From contig NZ_AP018316.1 in assembly GCF_002368115.1 (NCBI RefSeq), forward strand, positions 4,010,502-4,074,501: DNA of 64,000 nt. The letters run 5' to 3'. Positions 9,112 to 18,167 of the stretch are shown in pieces. The translations under genes were made by a program, and so were the position numbers. The notes under the pieces were generated by a model, which ran no database searches, had not been told where the DNA came from, and saw only the letters and a program-made list of their open reading frames with translations. Positions within the stretch are counted from its first letter, which is position 1. Each line of letters opens with the position of its first letter. The DNA comes from Dolichospermum compactum NIES-806 (GTDB taxonomy: Bacteria > Cyanobacteriota > Cyanobacteriia > Cyanobacteriales > Nostocaceae).

Positions 9112-9282
9112 TTACTAACAACTCAATAGTTATCTCGTTGAGGCTGGTAATTGGTAATTAGTAATAGGTGATGAAATCCCTGTTTTCATCGTGTTCATCC
9201 TTTAATACTGGACATCCTGATTCAGACAGTTAGCCTAACTAGCAACTCATACCAAGTTTAATTAAAATCATATTTTTTATTT

Positions 9283-10275
9283 ATGACAATTTTAATAGTC
9301 ACATATAGCAACGACAATGAAAGTATTCCTTTAGTGATCAAAGCAATTGAAGATCAAGGAGAAAAAGCATTTCGGTTTGATACTGACAGATATCCTACAG
9401 AAATCAAATTAGATATTTACCAAGGTGATACAGAAAAGGTAATTATCACAGACGGGGAAAAGCAACTGGATGTGAGTGAAGTTGCTGCGGTTTGGTATCG
9501 CAGGATGCGCTATGGGGCAAAAATTACCAACACGATGGATCAGCAATATAGAGAAGCATCAATTAACGAATCTCGCGCTACTGTTCGAGCTATGATTGCC
9601 AGTCTTCCTGGTTTCCATTTTGATTTGATGTCCAATGTAGAACGAACTCATCATAAACAATTACAGCTACAAATAGCACGAAAAATAGGACTGCTTACTC
9701 CACGCACTCTGACTACTAATAATCCAGAAGCAGTTAAACAATTTGCCTCTGAATGTCATCAACAAGGTATAGTAACAAAAATGCTTTCTTCCTTTGCAAT
9801 TTTTGGCGAACAGGGAGAACAGTTTTTTGTGTTTACAAGTCCAGTTAAAGATGAGGATTTAGAAAATCTGGAAGGACTGCGTGTTTGTCCGATGACGTTT
9901 CAGGAAAACGTACCCAAAGCGTTAGAATTGCGGATAACTATTGTGGGACAGCGCGTATTTACAGCAGCAGTAAATTCTCAAAGTTGTGCAGGAGCTACCT
10001 ATGATTGGCGTAAACAAGGGAGAGCATTAAAAGACGCTTGGCAAGCTTATGATTTACCGCCAGATGTTGAGAAAAAGCTATTGCAATTGATGGCTGAATT
10101 TGGTTTAAACTATGGAGCAATTGATATGATTGTCACACCTGATGGAGATTATGTTTTTCTGGAAATTAATCCAGTTGGGGAATTTTTCTGGTTAGAAATA
10201 TTTTCACCACATTTACAAATTTCTCAGGCGATCGCAGAAATTCTCCTAACTGGTAAAAATCAAATTAATAGATAA
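9283..10275 (+). CDS. mdnC: Microviridin ATP-grasp ligase, MdnC/MvdD type (ester-forming)
   Basis: A 330-residue ATP-grasp ligase of the MdnC/MvdD branch, which makes the two omega-esters (Thr-Asp, Ser-Glu) and acts first. Recognised from TILIVTYSNDNESIPLVI, RFDTDRYPTEIKLD, VWYRRMRYG, CPMTFQENVPKALELRITIV, YDWRKQGRAL and FLEINPVGEFFWLE. It starts 171 bases after mdnB and ends 24 bases before the exporter ATG, suggesting co-transcription with the latter. In this branch the N-terminal half binds the PFFARFL leader helix present in the precursor at 7375. No acetyltransferase gene (mdnD/mvdB) lies between the ligases and the exporter, unlike the Microcystis and Planktothrix clusters. Confidence 0.92.
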   Translation: MTILIVTYSNDNESIPLVIKAIEDQGEKAFRFDTDRYPTEIKLDIYQGDTEKVIITDGEKQLDVSEVAAVWYRRMRYGAKITNTMDQQYREASINESRATVRAMIASLPGFHFDLMSNVERTHHKQLQLQIARKIGLLTPRTLTTNNPEAVKQFASECHQQGIVTKMLSSFAIFGEQGEQFFVFTSPVKDEDLENLEGLRVCPMTFQENVPKALELRITIVGQRVFTAAVNSQSCAGATYDWRKQGRALKDAWQAYDLPPDVEKKLLQLMAEFGLNYGAIDMIVTPDGDYVFLEINPVGEFFWLEIFSPHLQISQAIAEILLTGKNQINR

Positions 10276-10299
10276 GTAATAGATATAAATATCGAAATT

Positions 10300-12111
10300 A
10301 TGCAAACTCGTAGCGTTACTGATCAAACACCATTTAATCCTGTATTTAATCCTTTTGCTACTGCCATTCAACTTTGGCGGGATTTGAAATTAGTCGCTGG
10401 TCCATATTGGTATCCAACAGAGGTGGGAACAAGAGCATTTTCCGAAGTGATTTATTCATGGGGAATGTTTATTCTGTTGCTCATATTAATTACTTCCGTT
10501 GTGGGTATTCATAGTCTCAGTAGCTTCTGGAATCGTTACGTTTTTGATATCGTCATTGAAGAAAAAAACCTAGAAAAGTATCTAGGTACATTATGGATAT
10601 CTGTTCTATTTATCGTTGTCAATGTACTTGTAGTAGCATTTTCTAAATATATTAGAAAGAAAATAGCTATGGATTGGTACAAGTGGCTAAATAATCATAT
10701 TTTAACTAAATATTTGAGCAATCAAGCCTATTATAAAATCAATTTTAAGTCTAAAATTACTAATCCAGATCAACGCATAGCCCAAGAAATTGAACCTATT
10801 ACCATCAATGCGTTGAGATTTTCCACTACTTTTATAGAAAAATTCATGGATATGATTGCTGCTGTAATCATTCTTTGGACTATTTCTTCACAAGTGGCAA
10901 TTTATCTCATCGTTTATACAATTGTCGGTAATATATTGGCGATTTTTTTAAGTCAAGAATTAGCGAAAATTAATCGAGAAGAACTAGCATTTAAAGCCGA
11001 TTTTAATTATTGTCTAACTCATGTGAGAAATCATGCGGAATCAATTGCTTTTTTCCAAGGAGAAACCGAAGAATTAAATATTATTAAACGTAGATTTGAG
11101 AATGTGCTGAAAAATTCAGAACGGAGGCTAAATTGGGAAAGAGGGCAAGATATTTTTAACAGTGCTTATCAGTCAGCAATTAGTTTATTTTCTATGTTTA
11201 CGCTGACACCTTTATTTATTCAAGATCAAATTAATTATGGAGAAATTAGCCAAGCTACATTTTGTAGTTTTATGTTTTCCAATGCTTTAGGTGTATTAAT
11301 AGCTGAATTTGGTAACTCAGGCAGATTTTCTAGTTATGTCCAAAGGTTAGCGGAATTTTCAGATGCGTTAGCATCGGTAAGCAAAAAACCTGAGAATTTG
11401 GGTACTTTTGGTACTATTAAAGTCCTAGAAGAACGCCGTTTAGGGTTTGAGGATTTTACTTTAAAAACACCCAATTATGAACAAGTGATAGTTGAAGATT
11501 TATCATTATCTGTTCCCTCAGGAGAAGGGTTATTAATAGTTGGTGCTAGTGGTAGGGGTAAAAGTTCTTTGTTGAGAGCGATCGCAGGTTTATGGAATGC
11601 AGGAAGTGGTAGGTTAGTTAGACCTGCATTAAAGGAAATGTTATTTCTTCCCCAACGTCCTTATATAATTTTAGGAACTCTGCGTCAACAACTACTTTAT
11701 CCGCATCCAGATCGGGAAATGAGCGATCGCCAACTAGAAGAAATTCTCCATCAAGTGAATTTACAAAACCTGCTCACCCGCGTCAAGAGTTTTGATACAG
11801 AAGTTGCTTGGGAGAATATTTTATCATTAGGAGAACAGCAACGTTTAGCTTTTGCCAGATTGTTAATTTCTTTGCCTAGCTTTACTATTTTAGATGAAGC
11901 GACCAGTGCTTTAGATTTAAAAAACGAAGAAAATTTATATTCTCAATTACAAGCTACAAACACAACTTTTATTAGTGTGGGACATCGAGAAAGTTTGTTT
12001 GCTTATCATCAATGGGTACTAGAACTTACAGAAGATAATCATTGGCAACTCTTACCAATTGCAGATTATAAGCACAAAAAATCAATTTCTCTCACTACTT
12101 CATCAAGATAA
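10300..12111 (+). CDS. mdnE: BacA-like ABC exporter of the microviridin cluster
   Basis: A 603-residue half-transporter: hydrophobic membrane domain (segments from residues about 48 to 330) and a C-terminal ATPase with GASGRGKSS, LSLGEQQR, FTILDEATSALD and VGHRES. It matches MdnE/MvdA-type transporters, thought to export the modified peptide and scaffold the ligases. It is 24 bases downstream of mdnC. It is paralogous over its whole length to the exporter at 4717-6924, but ends soon after the ATPase, without the acidic repeats. The pair probably arose by duplication within the island or by joining of two clusters. Confidence 0.87.
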   Translation: MQTRSVTDQTPFNPVFNPFATAIQLWRDLKLVAGPYWYPTEVGTRAFSEVIYSWGMFILLLILITSVVGIHSLSSFWNRYVFDIVIEEKNLEKYLGTLWISVLFIVVNVLVVAFSKYIRKKIAMDWYKWLNNHILTKYLSNQAYYKINFKSKITNPDQRIAQEIEPITINALRFSTTFIEKFMDMIAAVIILWTISSQVAIYLIVYTIVGNILAIFLSQELAKINREELAFKADFNYCLTHVRNHAESIAFFQGETEELNIIKRRFENVLKNSERRLNWERGQDIFNSAYQSAISLFSMFTLTPLFIQDQINYGEISQATFCSFMFSNALGVLIAEFGNSGRFSSYVQRLAEFSDALASVSKKPENLGTFGTIKVLEERRLGFEDFTLKTPNYEQVIVEDLSLSVPSGEGLLIVGASGRGKSSLLRAIAGLWNAGSGRLVRPALKEMLFLPQRPYIILGTLRQQLLYPHPDREMSDRQLEEILHQVNLQNLLTRVKSFDTEVAWENILSLGEQQRLAFARLLISLPSFTILDEATSALDLKNEENLYSQLQATNTTFISVGHRESLFAYHQWVLELTEDNHWQLLPIADYKHKKSISLTTSSR

Positions 12112-12166
12112 TACAGTTTATTTAATTCCAATGAAACACAAACTGTAATAATCAAACTCTTGTGGT

Positions 12167-12183
12167 GCGGGCATCTTGCCCGC
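12167..12183. repeat. Hairpin-forming interspersed repeat (gcgggca-tct-tgcccgc)
   Basis: A perfect 7-bp inverted repeat with a 3-base loop, just after the exporter gene. A diverged copy with the same gggcatcttgccc heart sits at 35607-35625. It may assist transcript termination but has no T-run, so it is listed as a dispersed repeat. Confidence 0.7.
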
Positions 12184-12247
12184 TAAATGTCTAATTTATC
12201 TCTTTGGAAACTGCTGTAAATTTGGAAAATAACTGAAAATCAAACTT

Positions 12248-13930
12248 ATGCTCACCCAAAAGCCAAAACAATTTATTAATTATAAAAGCATCAAAATTTA
12301 TGAAAAAACCTATCAATTACCAGTTCTAAAAAATCCTGCTGTAAAAACACTACAAAAGAAAATTCGTGAACGTCAAAAATTAATTAAAGAAGGTGTTCGT
12401 TATCATTATATTGCTGGAATAATTAAACGTAAAACAGCAATTACTCAAGGGGAAATTTTAGCAGAAATTCAATTATTTATCATAGACTATAATCAGATTA
12501 TTGATTTTCTGGAAAATTATCAGGAAAGTTATCAGGGTTTTTTGTTAACTTTAATGGATAATTTAAAGAAATTATTTCAAGCAAAATATTTAGAAATCAG
12601 AAATCTCGAAGATGCCAGAAGTAGATTAGAATTAAAAAACCAACAAAATCCGCGAATCCTAAATGAACTCAGATGGGAGAAAAAAGAAAATTTTAAAGCT
12701 GTTATCATTTTGAGTAATGCTTATTTATTAACTTTAGAGAAAATTAAATTAATTAGTGAAGGTATTAGTAAACTGGCGGAAGACACTAAGAATCAAAGAC
12801 AAATTGTACAACAAATAGTTAAAGATTTAGCAGTATATCAAGAAATTTACGAGTATCAACAAAAAGCTTATAAAATTCGTCAAGAAATAGCTAAACTTGC
12901 CCATAATGCCATTAATTTTGAAGATTCTATTCAAGATTACTTTAGTCCATTTCAATCTTTAATAGATGAAGTGATGAAAGTAGATGAATATTTTTATGCA
13001 ACTGTGGGAGACATTAAAAGTCTAGGGGAAAATATTTTAAATTATCAATCCAATTTATTTACAACCGAAGAAAATGAAACCTTTTCTCAAACTTTTCTTG
13101 ATTTTATGGTAAAAAGTTATGAGAAAAATTCTCGATTAAAAGATGTTTTAATTCAATCTCAATTATTAAATTGGCAAAGCCCAAATTTTGATACCAGTGA
13201 AAATGGCTTATTCTTGGGTCAAGGTATTGATTTAATCTCAAATTATATATCTCAACAAATATCTCAACAAATCCAAACTCTAGACAAAGCAGAAGTAAAT
13301 CTTGTCTCTACATCATCTCTAGTTACGACTCAAAAGACAGAATTAATGGAAGTAGCGGAAGTAGCTAATAATCAGATTAGTTCTCAACCAGAATTTTTGA
13401 TAAATCAAAATATTGACTATACAAAATTGCGGGATATGCTGGCAGAAAATAAATGGCAAGAAGCAGATATTGAAACTGCTAAATTAATACTTAAAGTTAT
13501 GCAAAAAAATTATTGGAATGAAGTTTATCAAGAAGATATTGAGAACTTTCCTTGTCAAGACCTGCATATTATTGATCGACTGTGGGAACAATACAGTTAT
13601 GGTTATTTTGGGTTTAAAATTCAACAAACAATCTGGAGTGAAATGGGTGGTCAAATAGACTATGAAACAGAAAAGAAACTGGGCGATCGCCTGGGTTGGC
13701 GAAAAGATGGAAAATGGTTAGATTACGAAGCACTAACCTTTGAATTATCCCCCATGACACCGATGGGACACCTACCAGCTAAATGGTTACACTACGACCA
13801 AAATAACCTGGAATTATCCTCACCTTCATCTACAGAAAACCAATCAATGGCAGCTTGGAGGGTAAAGTCTTGGTTAATTTGGCAGATGCACTTATTCTTT
13901 TCTCGTGTCAAAAGCTGTCACGAAACTTAA
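12248..13930 (+). CDS. Coiled-coil protein with C-terminal GUN4 domain
   Basis: 560 residues. The first about 300 are Lys/Glu/Gln-rich and helical with no recognised domain and no signal peptide. The C-terminal about 145 residues (DYTKLRDMLAENKWQEADIE onward, with IDRLWEQYSYGYFGFKIQ, LGDRLGWR and the GHLPAKW loop) are a GUN4 domain, the fold that binds porphyrins and stimulates Mg-chelatase; true Gun4 lacks this long N-terminal part. Cyanobacteria carry several GUN4 fusions of unknown role, often with kinase- or protease-like partners. The gene follows the microviridin exporter by 136 bases in the same direction, but a link to the peptide pathway is unproven. Confidence 0.8.
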   Translation: MLTQKPKQFINYKSIKIYEKTYQLPVLKNPAVKTLQKKIRERQKLIKEGVRYHYIAGIIKRKTAITQGEILAEIQLFIIDYNQIIDFLENYQESYQGFLLTLMDNLKKLFQAKYLEIRNLEDARSRLELKNQQNPRILNELRWEKKENFKAVIILSNAYLLTLEKIKLISEGISKLAEDTKNQRQIVQQIVKDLAVYQEIYEYQQKAYKIRQEIAKLAHNAINFEDSIQDYFSPFQSLIDEVMKVDEYFYATVGDIKSLGENILNYQSNLFTTEENETFSQTFLDFMVKSYEKNSRLKDVLIQSQLLNWQSPNFDTSENGLFLGQGIDLISNYISQQISQQIQTLDKAEVNLVSTSSLVTTQKTELMEVAEVANNQISSQPEFLINQNIDYTKLRDMLAENKWQEADIETAKLILKVMQKNYWNEVYQEDIENFPCQDLHIIDRLWEQYSYGYFGFKIQQTIWSEMGGQIDYETEKKLGDRLGWRKDGKWLDYEALTFELSPMTPMGHLPAKWLHYDQNNLELSSPSSTENQSMAAWRVKSWLIWQMHLFFSRVKSCHET

Positions 13931-14220
13931 GGGGGCAGGGGAAACGCATCTAAATTAAAATTATCTTGACAAAATACTATATTAGTGAATCAAGACAGAA
14001 AAATATCTAATTCCATTCAAAATCTGATTAATTCCTTTATTAATATCCTAAAGATTTAAGAAATTTAGAGTAATTATTTATTTTTGATGATGGATTTATT
14101 TGGTTCATTTCTATATATTAATATCTATATTTTTTGACATTAAAAATCTAGATTCTATTGTCTAATCAAAAGAAAAATAAATTGTTTATATTTATGGTTG
14201 TCTATCTTTTCTGATTTTTA
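13931..14220. other. AT-rich gap, nothing recognised
   Basis: About 290 bases of AT-rich sequence with stops in all frames between the GUN4 gene and a transposase remnant. No repeat or RNA structure stands out. Confidence 0.5.
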
Positions 14221-14388
14221 TCAGATACATTCTAAAATCTTCTCTAAATATTCATCATCCCATCCTGCACAAAACTGCTTACTTTTAGTTCCTAGTTTTT
14301 GGCTTTTTTCTTTTCCTAAAAGATTAACTGCTATGTGACGAAGAACTGCAAAATTTTGCGGTGCATTTGTATCATGAGATGGAATCCG
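14221..14388 (-). pseudogene. C-terminal remnant of an ISAs1-family (H-repeat) transposase
   Basis: Reading the minus strand from about 14388 to a stop at 14221-14223 gives about 55 codons that include NAPQNFAVLRHIAVNLLG and FCAGWDDEYLEKIL, the typical end of ISAs1 transposases (NFAxLRxxAxNLL, AGWDxxYL). The DDE catalytic part is missing. Just upstream, a separate frame starting at 14446 (MNSKKWTLDEAKTIFR) could be unrelated debris. No terminal inverted repeats were found, so the element is dead. Confidence 0.6.
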
Positions 14389-14553
14389 GTTTGGAAGTTC
14401 TAAAAATCGTTTTAGCCTCGTCTAATGTCCACTTCTTGCTGTTCATTGATCTAAAGTTTATCTATTATTCTGTCATTTTCCACTAAATTCTAAAGTGTTG
14501 CGGCACGATGGAGAAATATCAAAAGGTTAATATAACAGGGCATTGAAACGACA

Positions 14554-14577
14554 AAACCCCTGATTTCTCAAGGGTTT
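14554..14577 (-). terminator. Intrinsic terminator of tRNA-Thr
   Basis: On the minus strand, AAACCCTTGA-GAAA-TCAGGGGTTT forms a 10-bp stem (one G-T pair) with a GAAA tetraloop and ends in a T-run. It starts 7 bases past the 3' end of the tRNA. Confidence 0.75.
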
Positions 14578-14584
14578 CTTTAGG

Positions 14585-14655
14585 GCCAGCAGTTGGATTT
14601 GAACCTACGACCTTCCGATTACAAGTCGGATGCACTACCACTGTGCTATGCTGGC
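14585..14655 (-). tRNA. trnT: tRNA-Thr (anticodon TGT)
   Basis: A full cloverleaf on the minus strand: acceptor GCCAGCA/TGCTGGC, D-arm GCAC...GTGC, anticodon stem TCCGA/TCGGA with loop CTTGTAA (anticodon TGT) and a T-arm containing TTCAAAT. CCA is not encoded. One A-A mismatch appears in the T-stem (GTAGG/CCAAC). Confidence 0.9.
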
Positions 14656-14884
14656 GATTTGGGTAAGAACGTTTTTAATTGCCTCACAGATTTCATATTA
14701 TAGCATAGGCATATCATTTGTCTAGAGGGTAAACAAAATATTTTTCCAGTTACCAAGAATCGCTAAAACTAGCCGCCGTGCTGTAGATTGATGCAAAAAT
14801 ATTTGGTACAGTGCAATTGGAGTATTCCTGGTGACACGGCTATACCAAAGCGCAGGAACATTTGTTCTTTAGAGATAATCAAGC

Positions 14885-15805
14885 ATGGCAGCATTGATAG
14901 GCAGAGATTTATTAAGTCTAGCGGATCTGAGTTCTGAGGAACTGCAAGAACTTCTGGAATTGGCTACTCAACTCAAGTCAGAAAAACTGAAGTTGCATTG
15001 TAACAAGGTTCTAGGTTTGTTATTTTCCAAAGCTTCAACACGCACTAGAGTCAGTTTTACAGTCGCAATGTACCAACTGGGGGGACAGGTAATTGATCTG
15101 CATCCTAATGTCACTCAGGTGAGTCGAGGAGAACCTATCCAGGATACTGCTAGGGTGTTAGATCGTTATTTGGATGTTTTAGCAATTCGTACCTTTGCTC
15201 AACAGGAGTTGGAAACTTTTGCCAAGTATGCGAAAATTCCTGTAATTAATGCCCTCACGGATTTAGAACACCCCTGCCAGATATTGGCAGATTTACTCAC
15301 CATTCAAGAAAAATTTGGCAGTTTGGCGGGTTTAACACTAACCTATGTCGGTGATGGGAATAATGTCGCTAATTCCCTGATGTTGGGTTGTGCTTTGGTG
15401 GGAATGAATGTCAGAATCGCTTTTCCGTCAGGATATGCCCCAGATGCAGAAATTGTAGAAAAAACTAGGGAAATAGCTAATAAAAAAACTGAAGTTATCT
15501 TGACTCACGATCCTGAAGCAGCAGCAAAAGGTGCATCCGTACTTTATACTGATGTTTGGGCAAGCATGGGGCAAGAAACACAAGCCAATAACCGCTTCCC
15601 TGTTTTTCAACCCTATCAAATTTCACAACAATTATTAAGTCTTGCAGATCCAGAAGCAATTGTTTTACACTGCTTACCAGCCCATCGTGGAGAGGAAATT
15701 ACTGAAGAAGTAATTGAAGGTTCACAATCACGGGTTTGGGACCAAGCAGAAAATCGCCTCCACGCTCAAAAAGCTTTACTTGCGAGTATTCTTGGAGCAA
15801 AATAA
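14885..15805 (+). CDS. argF: Ornithine carbamoyltransferase
   Basis: 306 residues. It transfers the carbamoyl group of carbamoyl phosphate to ornithine, giving citrulline in arginine synthesis (cytosolic trimer). Visible signatures are the carbamoyl-phosphate motif SKASTRTRVSF, HPCQ in LEHPCQILADLLT, and the ornithine-site HCLPAHRGEEIT near the C terminus. Length and all key motifs are normal. The ATG at 14885 begins MAALIGRDLLSLADLS, typical for the family. It stands alone, between tRNA-Thr on the other strand and lexA. Confidence 0.97.
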   Translation: MAALIGRDLLSLADLSSEELQELLELATQLKSEKLKLHCNKVLGLLFSKASTRTRVSFTVAMYQLGGQVIDLHPNVTQVSRGEPIQDTARVLDRYLDVLAIRTFAQQELETFAKYAKIPVINALTDLEHPCQILADLLTIQEKFGSLAGLTLTYVGDGNNVANSLMLGCALVGMNVRIAFPSGYAPDAEIVEKTREIANKKTEVILTHDPEAAAKGASVLYTDVWASMGQETQANNRFPVFQPYQISQQLLSLADPEAIVLHCLPAHRGEEITEEVIEGSQSRVWDQAENRLHAQKALLASILGAK

Positions 15806-15810
15806 CGGTA

Positions 15811-15890
15811 TGGGTAATTGGTAATGGGTAATTGGTAATTGGTGAAATTCTTATCTATTCCCTATTCCCTATTCCCTATTCCCTCACTAT
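15811..15890. repeat. Short tandem heptamer repeats (STRR) between argF and lexA
   Basis: Two arrays: ggtaatt-type units at 15811-15843 and four attccct units at about 15857-15885. Such heptamer arrays are characteristic of heterocystous cyanobacteria and recur through the window. Confidence 0.85.
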
Positions 15891-15992
15891 CAGTTACCAA
15901 TTAGCATGAATATTTAATAAAAGCTTGTTAAGGGAAGAATTTTGTAGTACCAATGTTCTAGGGACATTTATTATTTACTTCCCAAAAAAATT

Positions 15993-16598
15993 ATGGAACG
16001 TCTTACAGAACCCCAAAAAGAACTATACGAATGGTTGGTAGAATATATCAGGTTGAATCAACATTCTCCCTCAATTCGCCAAATGATGCAAGGAATGAAT
16101 TTGAAATCTCCCGCACCCATTCAAAGTCGGTTAGAACATTTACGCAATAAGGGTTACATTGGCTGGAATGAAGGCAGGGCGAGAACTCTTCGCATACTTC
16201 ATCCTGTTAAACAAGGTGTACCAATTTTAGGAACTATTGCCGCAGGTGGTTTAATAGAACCGTTTACAGATGCGGTGGAACATTTAGATTTGGCTAATTT
16301 ATCATTACCTCCCCAAAGCTATGCTTTACGAGTCGCGGGGGATAGTATGATTGAAGATTTAATAGCAGATGGTGACGTGGTATTTTTGCGCCCTGTAGCT
16401 GAACCCAATCAGTTAAAAAATGGGACTATCGTGGCTGCGAGAGTGGAAGGACACGGTACAACTTTAAAACGTTTTTACCGCCATGATGATCTTGTCACCC
16501 TTAAACCTGCAAATCGGAATTATCACCCGATAGAAGTATTAGCAATGCAAGTAGAGGTACAAGGTTCATTAGTTTGTATTTGGCGTAATTATAACTAA
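15993..16598 (+). CDS. lexA: LexA-family repressor
   Basis: 201 residues: N-terminal winged-helix DNA-binding domain (LTEPQKELYEWLVEYI to about residue 70) and C-terminal S24 peptidase-type domain. The self-cleavage machinery is intact: Ala-Gly cleavage site in TIAAGGL, Ser in GDSMIED, Lys in GTTLKRFYRH. Some cyanobacterial LexA proteins have lost these residues, so this one may still act as an SOS-type repressor released after RecA activation. A helicase gene follows 87 bases downstream in the same direction and could be co-regulated; no operator was assigned. Confidence 0.93.
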   Translation: MERLTEPQKELYEWLVEYIRLNQHSPSIRQMMQGMNLKSPAPIQSRLEHLRNKGYIGWNEGRARTLRILHPVKQGVPILGTIAAGGLIEPFTDAVEHLDLANLSLPPQSYALRVAGDSMIEDLIADGDVVFLRPVAEPNQLKNGTIVAARVEGHGTTLKRFYRHDDLVTLKPANRNYHPIEVLAMQVEVQGSLVCIWRNYN

Positions 16599-16685
16599 AG
16601 GATGTCAGTTGTCAGTGGCAAATGAAAAACAGATGACTACTGATAATTACCAATCACCAATTACCAATCACCAATTTGCAAATTT

Positions 16686-18167
16686 ATGTACCTGACGCAA
16701 AATGCAGTACCGAAATTGCCGACTTTTAAACTCAAGTTACCTTATGCGGGTGAGAAAGGGGGCAGTTATCAAATTAAGAAATCATTATCGGGATGTCCGA
16801 AAATGCCTTTATCTCTGCAATTGCGGGGATATCAACGCCAAGCCGTGACTAGCTGGTTTGCTAATCATGGTAGGGGGACATTAAAAATGGCTACTGGTAG
16901 TGGTAAGACTATTACTGCATTAGCGATCGCTTGCGAATTGTATCAGCAAATTGGTTTACAAGTCTTGTTAGTGGTGTGTCCCTATCGTCATCTTGTCACC
17001 CAATGGGGCAGGGAATGTGAGAAATTTAACTTACAGCCGATTTTAGCATTTGATAATTTACGCAGTTGGCAAAGTCAACTTTCTACGCAAATCTATAATT
17101 TGTCTTCTGGTTCTCAAGATTTCGTCACGGTAATTACCACTAACTCGACTTTAATTAGTGATGGTTTTCAAACACAACTTAAATATTTTCCGCCAAAAAC
17201 TTTGATTATTGGTGATGAAGCCCATAATTTAGGCGCACCGAAGTTAGAGGAAAGTTTACCCCGAAAAGTAGGTTTACGTCTAGCTTTATCAGCCACACCA
17301 GAAAGATATTTTGATGATGATGGCACAGAATCTTTATTAGATTATTTTGGTAATATTCTTCAACCTGAATTTAGTTTACAGGATGCAATTTCTCAAGGTG
17401 CATTAGTTCATTATGTTTATAATCCGGTGTTGGTGGAATTGACGGAAACTGAGAGTATCGCTTATTTAAAATTAACCAAAAAAATTGGGCGTTCTCTCCT
17501 TTATCGAGATCGAGATATTGGGGAAGGAGCAGATTTTGAAGATAATGAAGATATCAAATCATTATTAATGCAAAGAGCGCGGTTAATTGGCACAGCAGAA
17601 AATAAATTAATAGCCTTAAAAGAATTAATGTCAACTCGTCGAGAAACCACCCATACACTCTTTTATTGTAGTGATGGTTCTCAAGAAATTGGACAACGTT
17701 ATTCTCTGCGTCAACTCAAAGCAGTTTCTCAACTTTTGGGAGGAGAATTAGGTTATAAAGTCAGTACCTACACAGCAAATACTTCTTTAGAAGAAAGAGA
17801 AACTTTACGTCGTCAATTTGAAAGTGGAGAATTACAGGGTTTAGTCGCAATTCGGTGTTTAGATGAAGGTGTAGATATTCCCGCAATTCAAACCGCAGTC
17901 ATTTTATCAAGTTCAGGAAATCCCCGCCAATTTATCCAGCGTCGAGGACGGGTTTTGCGTCCTCACCCTGGGAAGGAACGGGCAACTATTTTTGATATGA
18001 TTGTTTTACCACCAGATTTGGATAGAGAAACTATTGAAGTCGAACGAAATTTATTAAAAAAAGAATTACGGCGGTTTGTGGAGTTTGCTGATTTAGCTGA
18101 TAATGCTGGGGAAGCGAGGATGAAGTTATTGGCTTTGCAAAAACGATATGGTTTATTGGATATTTAA
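16686..18167 (+). CDS. Superfamily 2 DEAD/DEAH-box helicase (SSL2/XPB-like)
   Basis: 493 residues with a standard SF2 order: Q-like YQRQAVTSWF, Walker A MATGSGKTITA (about residue 73-83), DEAH box IIGDEAHNLG, motif III LALSATPERYF, and a second RecA-like domain with GLVAIRCLDEGVDIPAIQ and the arginine-finger motif FIQRRGRVLRPHPGK. Such stand-alone helicases act in DNA repair or in phage-defence restriction systems. No partner nuclease or methylase is adjacent, so a repair role with lexA upstream is equally possible. Its last 15 bases overlap the convergent gene at 18153. Confidence 0.85.
   Translation: MYLTQNAVPKLPTFKLKLPYAGEKGGSYQIKKSLSGCPKMPLSLQLRGYQRQAVTSWFANHGRGTLKMATGSGKTITALAIACELYQQIGLQVLLVVCPYRHLVTQWGRECEKFNLQPILAFDNLRSWQSQLSTQIYNLSSGSQDFVTVITTNSTLISDGFQTQLKYFPPKTLIIGDEAHNLGAPKLEESLPRKVGLRLALSATPERYFDDDGTESLLDYFGNILQPEFSLQDAISQGALVHYVYNPVLVELTETESIAYLKLTKKIGRSLLYRDRDIGEGADFEDNEDIKSLLMQRARLIGTAENKLIALKELMSTRRETTHTLFYCSDGSQEIGQRYSLRQLKAVSQLLGGELGYKVSTYTANTSLEERETLRRQFESGELQGLVAIRCLDEGVDIPAIQTAVILSSSGNPRQFIQRRGRVLRPHPGKERATIFDMIVLPPDLDRETIEVERNLLKKELRRFVEFADLADNAGEARMKLLALQKRYGLLDI

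Noticed and set aside
16686..18167. Helicase as part of a phage-defence island with the toxin remnant and Uma2 gene
   Set aside because: The helicase is on the opposite strand, follows lexA closely and has no nuclease or methylase partner; the link is only proximity.
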